A stretch of 64,000 nt of DNA, from the NCBI GenBank assembly GCA_024235015.1, contig JACKNG010000004.1:562238-626237 (forward strand), in the 5' to 3' direction. Positions 16,643 through 25,090 of the stretch are shown here, in pieces (position 1 is the stretch's first letter; every line of letters begins with the position of its first letter). Both the position numbers and the translations under genes were made by a program. Origin of the DNA: Gammaproteobacteria bacterium. GTDB lineage: Bacteria; Pseudomonadota; Gammaproteobacteria; Ga0077536. Below the pieces are notes generated by a model, which made no database searches, was not told the DNA's origin, and worked only from the letters and a program-made list of their open reading frames with translations.

Positions 16643-18028
16643 ATGCACATTCGCAAGTACGATTTCGATTACGCCCGGCGCAGCTTTCTCGAGCGCACCG
16701 CGCGCGGACTCGGCGGGGCCGGCGTGCTCGCACCCCTGTGGCCGACGCTGTGCCAGGCGGGCGATGCCGCGCCGGCCTATCCCGAGGAACTGCTGTCGAT
16801 CGAGGCGTTTACCGGCGGCCGGGTCAAGGTCGGCGACACCATCGACAAGGACAACGTCGAACTGGTCCAGGACCTGCTCGATCCGATCGTCTACCAGGAG
16901 GTGATCCAGGACGGCCGCACGTTCGAGATCGTGGCCGAGGAACAGGCGATCGAAACGATGTACCCGCCGTACTTCCTCGATGCCACGCTCAGGAACCAGG
17001 GCCAGGCGGTGTTCGACGACGTCGGCAACGTGCGCACGCAGGACGGCCAGCCGTGGATCGGCGGCCTGCCGTTTCCCGCCATCGAGAACGGCAACCAGGC
17101 CATCGCCAACATCACGCTGTCGTGGGGCCGTCACGATCGCACGCGCTACGCCATTCCCGCCGTCACCGTCGACCCCGAAGGCACCCCGCGCTACGAGTAC
17201 GACTGGGTGTGGGCCGAACAGCAGTGCACCGGCCTGGTCGGCCCGGATGCGCCCGGCCCCTACCTGCCCGGCCACGAGGACATGACCCGCATGCAGGCGA
17301 TCTGGTTCACCTGGACGCCGGAGGTGCGCGGCCACGCCTTCCTCAGTTACTGGCACTACGACCAGCGTGAGATCCCGGAACTGTGGGGCTACCTGCCGGC
17401 GCTCAAGCGGGTACGCCGCTTCCCCGCCAACCAGCGCTTCGAGCCCTACATGCCAGGCATGAATCTCTACCTCTCCGATGCCTGGTCGGCCGGCGATCCC
17501 ATGCTCACCTGGGGCAACTGGAAGATCATTCACCGCGGCCCCTTCCTCGGTTCCTCGCATCACCAGTGGCGGCCCGAGAACGACAACTGGCGGCCCGACC
17601 TGGTCGGCGGCAAGCAGGGCCAGTCCTACTTCAAGGTCGGCAAATCGTTGATCCCCGAAGTGGTGGTGTTCGAGGGCGAACCGACCGGTTTCCCCCACGC
17701 GCCGGTGTCGAAACGCCGCATCTACATGGACGTGCGCAACATGGGCGCCGGCATGGCCATCAGCTATTCGCGCGATGGCGAGATGTGGAAGGGTCTCGAA
17801 GGCGGCGGCGGCCAGGCACTGAGCGGTGCGCACAGCCTCACCGCCGCCGACGGGCGCCCGGAATGGAGCTGGTGGTGGGCGATCAGCCACGACGTCGCGC
17901 GTAACGACGTCACCCGCTTCCATCTCGGCCAGACCTGCCGCGGCGGCTGGGAGTCGGCCCTCGATCCGGACGAGGACATGGTCAACCAGTACATGACGCA
18001 GCAGGCCTTGCGTCGTCTCGGGTTCTAG
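16643..18028 (+). CDS. DUF1329 domain protein, exported
   Basis: 461 residues. The N-terminus DYARRSFLERTARGLGGAG resembles a twin-arginine signal, ending near LCQA (about residue 39). The remainder is a DUF1329 domain, a periplasmic or outer-membrane family of LolB-like fold that occurs with DUF1302 barrels and MMPL exporters in hydrocarbon and steroid degraders. Segments supporting this include LPFPAIENGNQAIANITLSW, GYLPALKRVRRFPANQRFEP and KRRIYMDVRNMG. It is cotranscribed with the LolA-like gene. Its molecular function is not established. Confidence 0.9.
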   Translation: MHIRKYDFDYARRSFLERTARGLGGAGVLAPLWPTLCQAGDAAPAYPEELLSIEAFTGGRVKVGDTIDKDNVELVQDLLDPIVYQEVIQDGRTFEIVAEEQAIETMYPPYFLDATLRNQGQAVFDDVGNVRTQDGQPWIGGLPFPAIENGNQAIANITLSWGRHDRTRYAIPAVTVDPEGTPRYEYDWVWAEQQCTGLVGPDAPGPYLPGHEDMTRMQAIWFTWTPEVRGHAFLSYWHYDQREIPELWGYLPALKRVRRFPANQRFEPYMPGMNLYLSDAWSAGDPMLTWGNWKIIHRGPFLGSSHHQWRPENDNWRPDLVGGKQGQSYFKVGKSLIPEVVVFEGEPTGFPHAPVSKRRIYMDVRNMGAGMAISYSRDGEMWKGLEGGGGQALSGAHSLTAADGRPEWSWWWAISHDVARNDVTRFHLGQTCRGGWESALDPDEDMVNQYMTQQALRRLGF

Positions 18029-18121
18029 CCGCGTAGCGCGCAGCCCTGCGACGACCTCGTTCGGGGCAGGGGTGAAGGGCGCGTGTATCGTCGCCCGCCC
18101 GCGATCGGCTAGGCTTGCCGC

Positions 18122-18727
18122 ATGCCCGAGTCCAGCCGCGGCCGCGTCCTCCACCAGCTCCTGCCGCGCGGGCTCGCGCGCACCTTGGTCGTGGTGTGCG
18201 GCGAGGAGGCTTGCACCGTCGGCCGCCTCCGCCGTGAAGGCAGCGGCCAGGTGCGACTCGACCCGCTCGGCCGCTTCGCCCCGCAGCCGCTGCCCGTGAT
18301 CGGTCGAATCGGCCTGCCCGACCCGCAGCTCGGGGATGGCTGGGCGGACGGCCTGCCGTTCTACGGCAAGTGGTTCGACGACATCGGCGAAACCGATGTC
18401 GGCTATCACCTGCGACGCAACATCTCGGCGCTGTCGCGCGAGCGCTTGCTCGAGCAGATCCGGCGCGACGAGCAGTACGCACTGGTCGGCGATTACGCGG
18501 CCGTCTTCGCCACCATCCTCGAGGTCAAGCAACGGGTGCCGCTGGTCCTGCTCGATGATCGCTACCTCGAACTGGTCAGCTTCCCGGTGGTGTTGCCGAC
18601 GCTCGCCGAGGAGGGGCTGGGTACGAAACTCGCAGGCATCCTGCGCATCATGCTCAAGGCGGTCAGTCGCAACGAAGACCTCGCCGCCACCACGCTCACC
18701 GGCATCGAGGTCGACGAGGGCGAGTAG
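18122..18727 (+). CDS. Hypothetical protein
   Basis: 201-residue soluble protein that I do not recognise. It has no signal peptide or membrane helix. A motif-like segment LPFYGKWFDDIGETDVGYHL lies in the middle, and the C-terminal third is helical and leucine-rich (LPTLAEEGLGTKLAGILRIM). Codon composition is like the neighbours. ATG 18122 is 93 bp after the DUF1329 gene, and an SDR follows 98 bp later, so operon membership is unclear. Confidence 0.65.
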   Translation: MPESSRGRVLHQLLPRGLARTLVVVCGEEACTVGRLRREGSGQVRLDPLGRFAPQPLPVIGRIGLPDPQLGDGWADGLPFYGKWFDDIGETDVGYHLRRNISALSRERLLEQIRRDEQYALVGDYAAVFATILEVKQRVPLVLLDDRYLELVSFPVVLPTLAEEGLGTKLAGILRIMLKAVSRNEDLAATTLTGIEVDEGE

Positions 18728-18825
18728 GGCCGTGCCGCCGCGCGCGCCGTTACAATCGGCGCCTGCGCAGGCTCAGCCGCAACGCGCTGCCCGCCGCGCC
18801 GTCAATTCCCGAGGAGTACCGCAGC

Positions 18826-19596
18826 ATGAACAACCCCATGAGTCTCGCCGGCCGCGTCGTCATCGTCACCGGCGCCGCCCAGGGTATCGGTCGCAGCGTC
18901 GCCCGGCGCGCCGCCGGACTCGGCGCGACCCTGGCCCTGGTCGACCTCAACGGCGATGGCCTGAACGAACTGGCCGACGAACTCGGCGGCCAGGTTGAGG
19001 TCCATGTCGGCAGCGTCACCGATGCCGCGTTCGTGCAGGATACCGTCGCCACCGTGGCCGAGCGCCACGGCACCATCCACGGCCTGTTCAACAACGCCGG
19101 CATCACGCGCACGGCGATGATCAACAAGATGTCGATGGCCGACTGGCAGGCGGTCATCGACGTCAACCTGACCGGCGTGTTCGTCGTGCTGCAGGCTGTC
19201 GGCCGCCACATGATCGCGGCCAGCGAAAACGACCCCGATGCACCGCGGCGCATCGTCAACGTGTCCTCGATCGCCGGGCGCCGCGGCACCATCGGCCAGA
19301 TCAACTACGGCGCGGCGAAGTCCGGCGTGCTCGGCATCACGATGAGCGCGGCACGCGAATGGGCGCGCTACGGCATCTGCGTCAACAGCGTGTGCTTCGG
19401 CGCGGTCGAGACGCCGATGACCGAGGTCATCCGCGGGCCGAAGTTCCTCGAGCGCACGCTGGCCGGCATTCCCATGGGCCGCATCGCCCAGCCCGACGAA
19501 GTCGCCGGGCCGTGCTGCTTCCTGCTTTCCGATCTCGCCAGCTACATCACCGGCCAGCATCTGAACATCGACGGCGGCGCCCAGATCGGCTTCTGA
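18826..19596 (+). CDS. SDR-family oxidoreductase (FabG-like)
   Basis: 256-residue classical SDR. Rossmann motif TGAAQGIG, NNAGI, catalytic Ser in VNVSSIAG, YGAAK for the Tyr/Lys pair, and the FabG-like end ITGQHLNIDGGAQIGF. Asp at the end of beta-2 (LVDLNGD) predicts NAD(H). Many such proteins act on 3-oxoacyl- or 3-hydroxyacyl-CoA, but specificity is not assignable. A GAGGAG ribosome site lies 10 bases before ATG 18826. Confidence 0.95.
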   Translation: MNNPMSLAGRVVIVTGAAQGIGRSVARRAAGLGATLALVDLNGDGLNELADELGGQVEVHVGSVTDAAFVQDTVATVAERHGTIHGLFNNAGITRTAMINKMSMADWQAVIDVNLTGVFVVLQAVGRHMIAASENDPDAPRRIVNVSSIAGRRGTIGQINYGAAKSGVLGITMSAAREWARYGICVNSVCFGAVETPMTEVIRGPKFLERTLAGIPMGRIAQPDEVAGPCCFLLSDLASYITGQHLNIDGGAQIGF

Positions 19597-19657
19597 GCGG
19601 TGCCGGCTGGGCCCGCGCGACGCTCAAGCGTCGGCGGGCGCGACCGCTAACGGCCCC

Positions 19658-21073
19658 ATGCCCCCTGCTCCCGACCCCAACCCTGTCGGGCGGAGACTGC
19701 TGTGCCTGATGTTCGACCAGGCGCGTCCTGCCGCCGCGGCCGCCGTGATTGGCGCAACAGCCATCTGCTTCCTGTTCGCACCGGCCTGCGGCTGGCCGGC
19801 GGTGCTGCGATGGTTCAGTGCCCTGCTGGTGACCACGGCGGTGCGTCTGCGCCTGTTCCGCCAGTTCTGCCTCGATCCCGACGCACGCAGCGTCGACGCC
19901 TGGCTGCGCGCACACGCGTTCACGGTGGTGCCGGTGGCGATGGTCTGGGCCGCCGTGGTCCTGCTGCCGGTGCCGCGCGAGTTCGGCTACCTGCACGAGT
20001 TCAAGGTCATCGTCCCGGGCTTCGTGCTGATGGCGACGATCACGGCATTCGGCGTGTTCTATCACCAGTACCTGGTGTTCTGGAGCGCGACCACGGCCTC
20101 GGTGTTCGTGTTCTGGATGATCGCCGAGGGGCGCGAGGCGCTGGTCGGCGCGCTGCTGTTCCAGATCTTCGCCCCGGTCCTGCTGGTGACGGCAAAGCGC
20201 TACGGCGCTTCGATCGGCGCGGCCACCGCTGCCCAGCAACGCATGGAAGGCCTCGTCGACGAACTCGGCCGGGCCAACACGACCCTGGCCGAGAGCAACA
20301 CCCTGCTCGAACGCCAGCGCGCCGTGATCGCCGAGGAGGCGCGTCTCGCCCGGCATGTCTTCGAACAGCTCACGCTGGCCGGCACCACCGCGGTCGAGGG
20401 TGTGCACGTGTGGCAGCAGTCCATGGGTACGCTGTCCGGCGATCTCGTGCAGACCTGCCGCCTGCCCGCCGGCGAGGTGTACTTCTTCGTCGGCGACTTC
20501 ACCGGCCATGGTCTACCCGCGGCGCTCGGCGCGCTGCCGGCAACATCGGTGTTCCAGGCCATGGCGGCCAAGGGCCTCGACATCGCGACCATCGCCGCCG
20601 AACTCAACGCCAAGCTTCATCGCCTGCTTCCGGCCAGCCACTTCTGTTGCGCGGTACTCGGCCGACTCGCCGCCGATCGACGACGGTTGGAGATGTGGAA
20701 CGGAGGCCTGCCCCCCGCCTTGCTGGTGTCGCCGGGGGTGGACGGACCGACTCGCTGGCCCTCGACCTCGCTGCCGCTCGGTGTCGTCGGCGCGGACGCG
20801 TTCACGGCCCGGGTCCAGGCCTTCGCCTTTCCGGCGGGCAGTCGTTTCTACGCCTACACCGATGGCATCACCGAGGCGCGTGATGCCGCCGGCGAGATGT
20901 GGGGGGCGGCGCGCGTCGAGCGCATCCTGGGCGAACCGTCCTGCACGGCACCGCGGCTGCCGCGGCTGATCGAGGCCGTACTCGCCCACGTCGAGCAGGC
21001 GCCGCCCTCCGACGACATCTCGGTCATCGAAATCGAGGCCCTGCCCCGCGTCGAGCACGGCGTTGCGGCCTGA
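19658..21073 (+). CDS. Membrane SpoIIE-type PP2C phosphatase
   Basis: 471 residues. Residues about 20-185 form five or six membrane helices of a sensory type. A coiled linker (LVDELGRANTTLAESNTLLE) leads to a SpoIIE/PP2C domain at about 235-465 with GDFTGHGLPAALG, a YTDGITEARD motif and the final SDDISVIEIE, which together hold the metal-binding aspartates. It should dephosphorylate a Ser/Thr-phosphorylated anti-anti-sigma or similar partner, but no STAS or anti-sigma gene lies in this window. ATG 19658 follows the SDR gene by 61 bp. Confidence 0.93.
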   Translation: MPPAPDPNPVGRRLLCLMFDQARPAAAAAVIGATAICFLFAPACGWPAVLRWFSALLVTTAVRLRLFRQFCLDPDARSVDAWLRAHAFTVVPVAMVWAAVVLLPVPREFGYLHEFKVIVPGFVLMATITAFGVFYHQYLVFWSATTASVFVFWMIAEGREALVGALLFQIFAPVLLVTAKRYGASIGAATAAQQRMEGLVDELGRANTTLAESNTLLERQRAVIAEEARLARHVFEQLTLAGTTAVEGVHVWQQSMGTLSGDLVQTCRLPAGEVYFFVGDFTGHGLPAALGALPATSVFQAMAAKGLDIATIAAELNAKLHRLLPASHFCCAVLGRLAADRRRLEMWNGGLPPALLVSPGVDGPTRWPSTSLPLGVVGADAFTARVQAFAFPAGSRFYAYTDGITEARDAAGEMWGAARVERILGEPSCTAPRLPRLIEAVLAHVEQAPPSDDISVIEIEALPRVEHGVAA

Positions 21074-21366
21074 GCCCGCGCCCCCCGCGCAGGGCGCGAA
21101 GCGTCAACAATTGTGTCGCCAGCGGACGTGACGCGTGCGCCGCCCGTCGATGATCGGGCACTTGCGGGCTCACGCACCGCGCCGCGGCGGCGGCGGTTAC
21201 CCATTGAGTCGAGGCGCCTTTGCCCAGGTCGGCGCGCCGCCCGCCGCGCCGTTGGTGCGTGCCCGCAGGCGTCGCCGGGGCCAGCGTGCGCCAGCCCGCT
21301 GGGCTTGATCTGTCATCTCCTTCGCCTAGGGTCACTGGACGTGCCGACACCGAACAGGAGGATGAG

Positions 21367-22359
21367 GTGAAGCGATGGAATCTCCTGCTGGCCGCACTGG
21401 CGGCCCAGAGCCTGTCCGCGAGCGCCGCGGCAGCCGCCCTGTATTACACGGAAACGGGCTATGCCGACGGCGCCTGGCGGGTGAGCCCGGTGCCAGGCAT
21501 CGCAACCGCCACGCGCGAGGCGCTCGCCGTGCTGCCCGGCCTCGACCCGCGGGGCGTGGCGGTCGACAGCGTCAACGAACAGCTGTACTACGCGCGCGGT
21601 ACGAGCATCGAGCGCGCCAAGCTCGACGGTTCGGCGGCGACGACGGTGCTCACCGCGAGCGCCGGGATCGGCGACATCGAAGTCGACCCGGTGGGCGGGA
21701 AGATCTATTTCTCGACCATCTTCTCCGGCGCCGGTGACGGCATCTACAGCGCCGACCTCGATGGCTCGGCCGTGACCCTGGTGCAGGACGCGACGACCCT
21801 GGCCGGGGCCGGCGCGCTCGGCACCATCACCACGCGCGACGTGTTCAACATCAAGGTCGACACCCATGCCGGCCTGCTCTACTGGACCGCCGACGACGGT
21901 GGCGTGGCCGGACGCAAGGGCTTGAACGTCTCCGCGCTGGGTGGCGCGGGGCCGAGCCAGCTGTGGGTGGCCGCTGGACGTGCCGATGCGATCAGCAAGA
22001 TGGACATCGATTTCGCCAGCGGTACGCTCTATTACACGGTCGGCAGCACCACCAACGAGGTGCGCCGATCGGCGCTCGACAACAGCGCGCTGAGCACCCT
22101 GGTAGCAGGCGTCGGGCGTCCCGGGGCACTGGCCATCGACGTCGCCGGTGACGACCTCTACTTCTGGGTCGGTGACACCCTCTATGCCGGTGCGCTCGAC
22201 GGCAGCGGACTGAGCAGCCGCACGTTCGTCGGCAGTTCCCTGTTCGCCGTCAGCGACATGGAACTCGGTCCGAGCACGGCGGTGCCCCTGCCGTCGGCGC
22301 TGCTGCTGTGTGCCGGCGGACTGGCTGGCTTGCGCCTGACCGCACGCCGCCGCGCCTGA
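21367..22359 (+). CDS. VPLPA-CTERM sorted secreted beta-propeller-like protein
   Basis: 330 residues beginning with GTG 21367, preceded by AGGAGGATGA. The signal peptide is KRWNLLLAALAAQSLSASAA. The body has repeated segments of the LDL-receptor YWTD type (PRGVAVDSVNEQLYYARG, VDPVGGKIYFSTI, DTHAGLLYWTADDGG, IDVAGDDLYFW), predicting one beta-propeller of about six blades. It ends in TAVPLPSALLLCAGGLAGL and a basic tail, the VPLPxA variant of the PEP-CTERM sorting signal. It should be exported by Sec, processed by an exosortase encoded elsewhere, and displayed or released. Confidence 0.85.
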   Translation: MKRWNLLLAALAAQSLSASAAAAALYYTETGYADGAWRVSPVPGIATATREALAVLPGLDPRGVAVDSVNEQLYYARGTSIERAKLDGSAATTVLTASAGIGDIEVDPVGGKIYFSTIFSGAGDGIYSADLDGSAVTLVQDATTLAGAGALGTITTRDVFNIKVDTHAGLLYWTADDGGVAGRKGLNVSALGGAGPSQLWVAAGRADAISKMDIDFASGTLYYTVGSTTNEVRRSALDNSALSTLVAGVGRPGALAIDVAGDDLYFWVGDTLYAGALDGSGLSSRTFVGSSLFAVSDMELGPSTAVPLPSALLLCAGGLAGLRLTARRRA

Positions 22360-22546
22360 TCCCCCGACGGCTGTGCCCGCGCCGGCGCGGCGACCGCGCC
22401 GCGTCCCGGCTTGCGACGCTGCCTCCATGTGGCGATGATGTCCGCCACCGAGCGGCGGGGAGACGGCAAGGCGCAGTGCACGCGTGTCGTGGCCGCTCGG
22501 CGTGACGACGACGGTGCGTACCGCGAGGGCGCCGGGGAGGTCCGAC

Positions 22547-23446
22547 ATGCTCGAACGCGTGGCCGCGGCAGCGGCCGACTACCGGCGCGATGGCGTCTGC
22601 TTCCTGCCCGGGGTGCTGGACGACGCCACCCAGGCCCTGGTCCGCGAGGCCTACGCCTGGAGCCTGGCCCATCCCACGCCCTCGGGCTGCATGATGTTCG
22701 CAGGCAGCGACGGCGCCTTCTACCAGGATCTCAGTCATCCCGCGGCCGCCCACGCCTACCGTGAGCTGCTCACCGCGACGATCATCCCCGACATCGCCGC
22801 GACCCTGTGGGATACGCCCGAGGTGTGGTTCCTGTACGAACAGATCTGGCTCAAGGAAGCGGGCGCCGCGCGGCGCACGCCCTGGCACCAGGACACGCCC
22901 TACCTCGCCGTCGAGGGCGAACACGTGGCGGTGCTGTGGATCAATCTCGACCCGGTCCCGGCCGCGCAGTCGCTCGAATTCGTACGCGGTTCGGCGCGCG
23001 GCACGCTCTACGACGGCTCGGCCTTCGACGCCGCCGACGACACCGCGCCGGTCTACGGTACCGGCCTGCCGCGGCTACCGGACATCGAGGCCGACCGTGC
23101 CGCCTGGGACATCGTCAGCTGGGCCGCCGGCCCCGGCGACGTCATCGTCTTCCATCCCTCGACCCTGCACGGCGGCGGCGCTACCCGCGACGGCGTGCGC
23201 CGGCGCACCCTGTCGCTGCGCCTGTTCGGTACCGACGCGGTGTTCGCCGCGCGCCCCGGGCTGGCGCCGGCACCGCTGGTCGCAGGGCTCGAGGCGGCGC
23301 TGGTGCCGGGGGAGTCCTTCCGCCATCCCGCTTTCCCTCGGCTGCGGCCGGTCGCCGCCGGGTTCGAAGCCATCCCCGTAGTCGACGGCGGCCACCAGGT
23401 CACCGTCAGCCAGCGCCTGCGCGCGGCCGAGGACGCACGTGTCTGA
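22547..23446 (+). CDS. Phytanoyl-CoA dioxygenase (PhyH) family protein
   Basis: 299 residues. An Fe(II)/2-oxoglutarate dioxygenase of the PhyH type: the HxD pair is in TPWHQDTPYL, the distal iron His in FHPSTLHGGGATR, and the following arginines could bind 2-oxoglutarate. PhyH proteins hydroxylate unactivated carbons, often alpha to a CoA thioester or in small metabolites. ATG 22547 has GGGGAGG upstream. It is followed by an SDR (23555), an NTF2-like gene and an F420-type oxidoreductase on the same strand, which suggests a small oxidative pathway. Confidence 0.9.
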   Translation: MLERVAAAAADYRRDGVCFLPGVLDDATQALVREAYAWSLAHPTPSGCMMFAGSDGAFYQDLSHPAAAHAYRELLTATIIPDIAATLWDTPEVWFLYEQIWLKEAGAARRTPWHQDTPYLAVEGEHVAVLWINLDPVPAAQSLEFVRGSARGTLYDGSAFDAADDTAPVYGTGLPRLPDIEADRAAWDIVSWAAGPGDVIVFHPSTLHGGGATRDGVRRRTLSLRLFGTDAVFAARPGLAPAPLVAGLEAALVPGESFRHPAFPRLRPVAAGFEAIPVVDGGHQVTVSQRLRAAEDARV

Positions 23447-23554
23447 GCCGGCGATGCCGGTAGCGCTTCGTCGAAACCCTGACCAGGAGGAGTTGCATTT
23501 GAACAGAGCCGCAATGCGTCCCACGGGTGAAGTTGCCAGGTGGGGGTGCGCGCC

Positions 23555-24436
23555 ATGAGCCTGCTCGCCGGCCAGCGTGTCGTGATCACCGGTTCCTCGC
23601 GCGGTCTCGGTCGCGCCTGCGCCGTGGAGATGGCGCGCCACGGCGCCGCCGTGGTCCTGAACGGCACCAACGCCGCGGCACTGGCCGAGGCCGAGCAGGC
23701 GGTGCAGGCGGTCGGCGGGCGTTGCGTGGCCGTGGCCGGCTCGGTCGCCGAGTCGGCCCTGTGCGAACGCCTGGTGCAGACCTGTGTCGAGGCTTTCGGC
23801 GGTATCGACCTGCTGGTGAACAATGCCGGCGTGGTGCGCGATCGCACCCTGTTCAAGATGAGCGACGCGGAGTTCGACGAGGTCATCGCGGTGCACCTGC
23901 GTGGCACCTGGGCGGCGAGCAAGTACGCCGCCCTGGCCATGCGCGAGCAGGGCGGCGGCCACATCATCAACGTGGTGTCGAACTCGGGGCTCAGCGGCGG
24001 CTTCGGCCAGAGCAACTACGCCGCGGCCAAGGCCGGCATGATGGGGCTGCTGCGCACCTGGGTGCTCGAACTCGCGCGTTACGGCATCCGTTGCAACGCC
24101 TTCTGGCCCATCGCCGAGACCGCGATGACCGAGGTGGTGTTCGCCAACGCCGCACGCGCGGCCGAGGCCGAGAACCGCGCCGCGCCGAGCGCGGTCGAAC
24201 TCGGTTTCGGCACCGCGACCGAGGTCGCGCAGGGCCTGGTGTGGCTGGCGAGCGAGGCGGCGGCCCGGTTCAACGGCCAGTGCCTGACGTTCAACGGGCG
24301 CAAGACCGCGTTGTGGACGCATCCGCGCGAAGTGCACGAGACGTTTCACGAGCGGCCGTTCACGATCGAGGAACTCACCGCGCACTACGCCGGCATCGAA
24401 CCCGAACCGATCGTGCAACCCCGTTTCGTGCCATGA
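23555..24436 (+). CDS. SDR-family oxidoreductase
   Basis: 293 residues. TGSSRGLG cofactor motif, NNAGV, Ser in VVSNSGLSGG and YAAAK for the catalytic Tyr/Lys. The C-terminus carries about 30 residues beyond the FNGQCLTFNGRK segment (THPREVHETFHERPFTIEEL), as in the peroxisomal multifunctional-enzyme hydroxyacyl-CoA dehydrogenase group. Its stop overlaps the next start by 4 bases (ATGA), so the two are translationally coupled. ATG 23555 is preferred over the in-frame start at 23540 because SDRs start a few residues before the beta-1 strand. Confidence 0.93.
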   Translation: MSLLAGQRVVITGSSRGLGRACAVEMARHGAAVVLNGTNAAALAEAEQAVQAVGGRCVAVAGSVAESALCERLVQTCVEAFGGIDLLVNNAGVVRDRTLFKMSDAEFDEVIAVHLRGTWAASKYAALAMREQGGGHIINVVSNSGLSGGFGQSNYAAAKAGMMGLLRTWVLELARYGIRCNAFWPIAETAMTEVVFANAARAAEAENRAAPSAVELGFGTATEVAQGLVWLASEAAARFNGQCLTFNGRKTALWTHPREVHETFHERPFTIEELTAHYAGIEPEPIVQPRFVP

Positions 24437-24906
24437 GCGCCGCACTCGAGGACGCGGCCGCCATCCGCGCGCTGATGGACGGTTACGGCGCGGCGGTCGA
24501 CGAGCGCGATTGGGACGCTTTCGCCGCGCTCTTCAGCGATCCCCTGGCAACCGATTTCAGCGGCATCGATGCCGCCTTCGCACCGGCCACGCTCGCGCGC
24601 GCGGCGCACGTCGCCGGTACGCGCGCGGTACTCGAACAGTTCGAGGCCACCCAGCACATGATCACCAACGTGCAGGTCGTGCTCGACGGCGATCGCGCGC
24701 GTTGCCGTGCGGTCATGCGCGCCGAGCACTGGTTGTCGGGCCTGCGCGGGGCCGCGCGCTACACCATGTTCGGCGTCTACGAGAACGGCTTCGTACGCGA
24801 ACCCGGCGGCTGGCGCATTGCGCGGCTGGCATTGCGCCTCACGCGCGAGGAAGGCAACGGCGCGGTGTGGGCCGAAGCCTTGCGGCGCGCCCAGGGCGGT
24901 GTCTGA
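24433..24906 (+). CDS. SnoaL-like (NTF2 fold) protein
   Basis: 157 residues. The helical beginning AIRALMDGYGAAVDERDWDAFAAL and the strand VFGVYENGF-type pattern near the end are typical of SnoaL_4-like proteins, small alpha+beta cones related to hydroxy-acyl dehydratases and ketosteroid isomerases. It overlaps the SDR gene by 4 bases. Its last codons Gly-Gly-Val-stop come from the family B repeat that begins at 24898: the stop TGA is part of GGTGTCTGACACC, so the natural C-terminus may have been replaced. Confidence 0.85.
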   Translation: MSAALEDAAAIRALMDGYGAAVDERDWDAFAALFSDPLATDFSGIDAAFAPATLARAAHVAGTRAVLEQFEATQHMITNVQVVLDGDRARCRAVMRAEHWLSGLRGAARYTMFGVYENGFVREPGGWRIARLALRLTREEGNGAVWAEALRRAQGGV

Positions 24907-24910
24907 CACC
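24898..24910. repeat. Family B palindrome at gene 3' end
   Basis: GGTGTCTGACACC, a palindrome with 6-bp arms, overlaps and supplies the stop codon of the SnoaL-like gene. It is the first of three copies in 175 bases. Confidence 0.85.
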
Positions 24911-24960
24911 GCGGGCCAACGCCGCGATTGGCGGCCGCACCCTGGTTGCCGACGACCAAC

Positions 24961-24994
24961 AATCAAGCACTTGATCGCTGGTGTCAGACACCAG
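24961..24994. repeat. Family B repeat unit, two-palindrome form
   Basis: On the minus strand the unit reads CTGGTGTCTGACACCAG, then CGATCAAGTGCTTGATT: a first palindrome, a short spacer and a second palindrome ATCAAGTGCTTGAT. The same arrangement is found at 46201-46234 with two substitutions. Confidence 0.85.
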
Positions 24995-25037
24995 CGCCGG
25001 GTGATGGGGCGCCGGGCGGGCTGCTTCCGCCAGCGGC

Positions 25038-25072
25038 AACCAAGGGCTTAACCCCCGGTGTCAGACACCGGG
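25038..25072. repeat. Family B repeat unit
   Basis: CCCGGTGTCAGACACCGGG preceded by ACCAAGGGCTTAACC, a degenerate version of the second palindrome. It ends 18 bases before the oxidoreductase start at 25091, so it lies in that gene's leader. Confidence 0.8.
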
Positions 25073-25090
25073 CTTACAGGAGCACGAGAC

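Noticed and set aside
24898..25072. CRISPR-like array
   Set aside because: Spacing and orientation of the copies are irregular and the units are palindromic with few copies; no cas genes are present.
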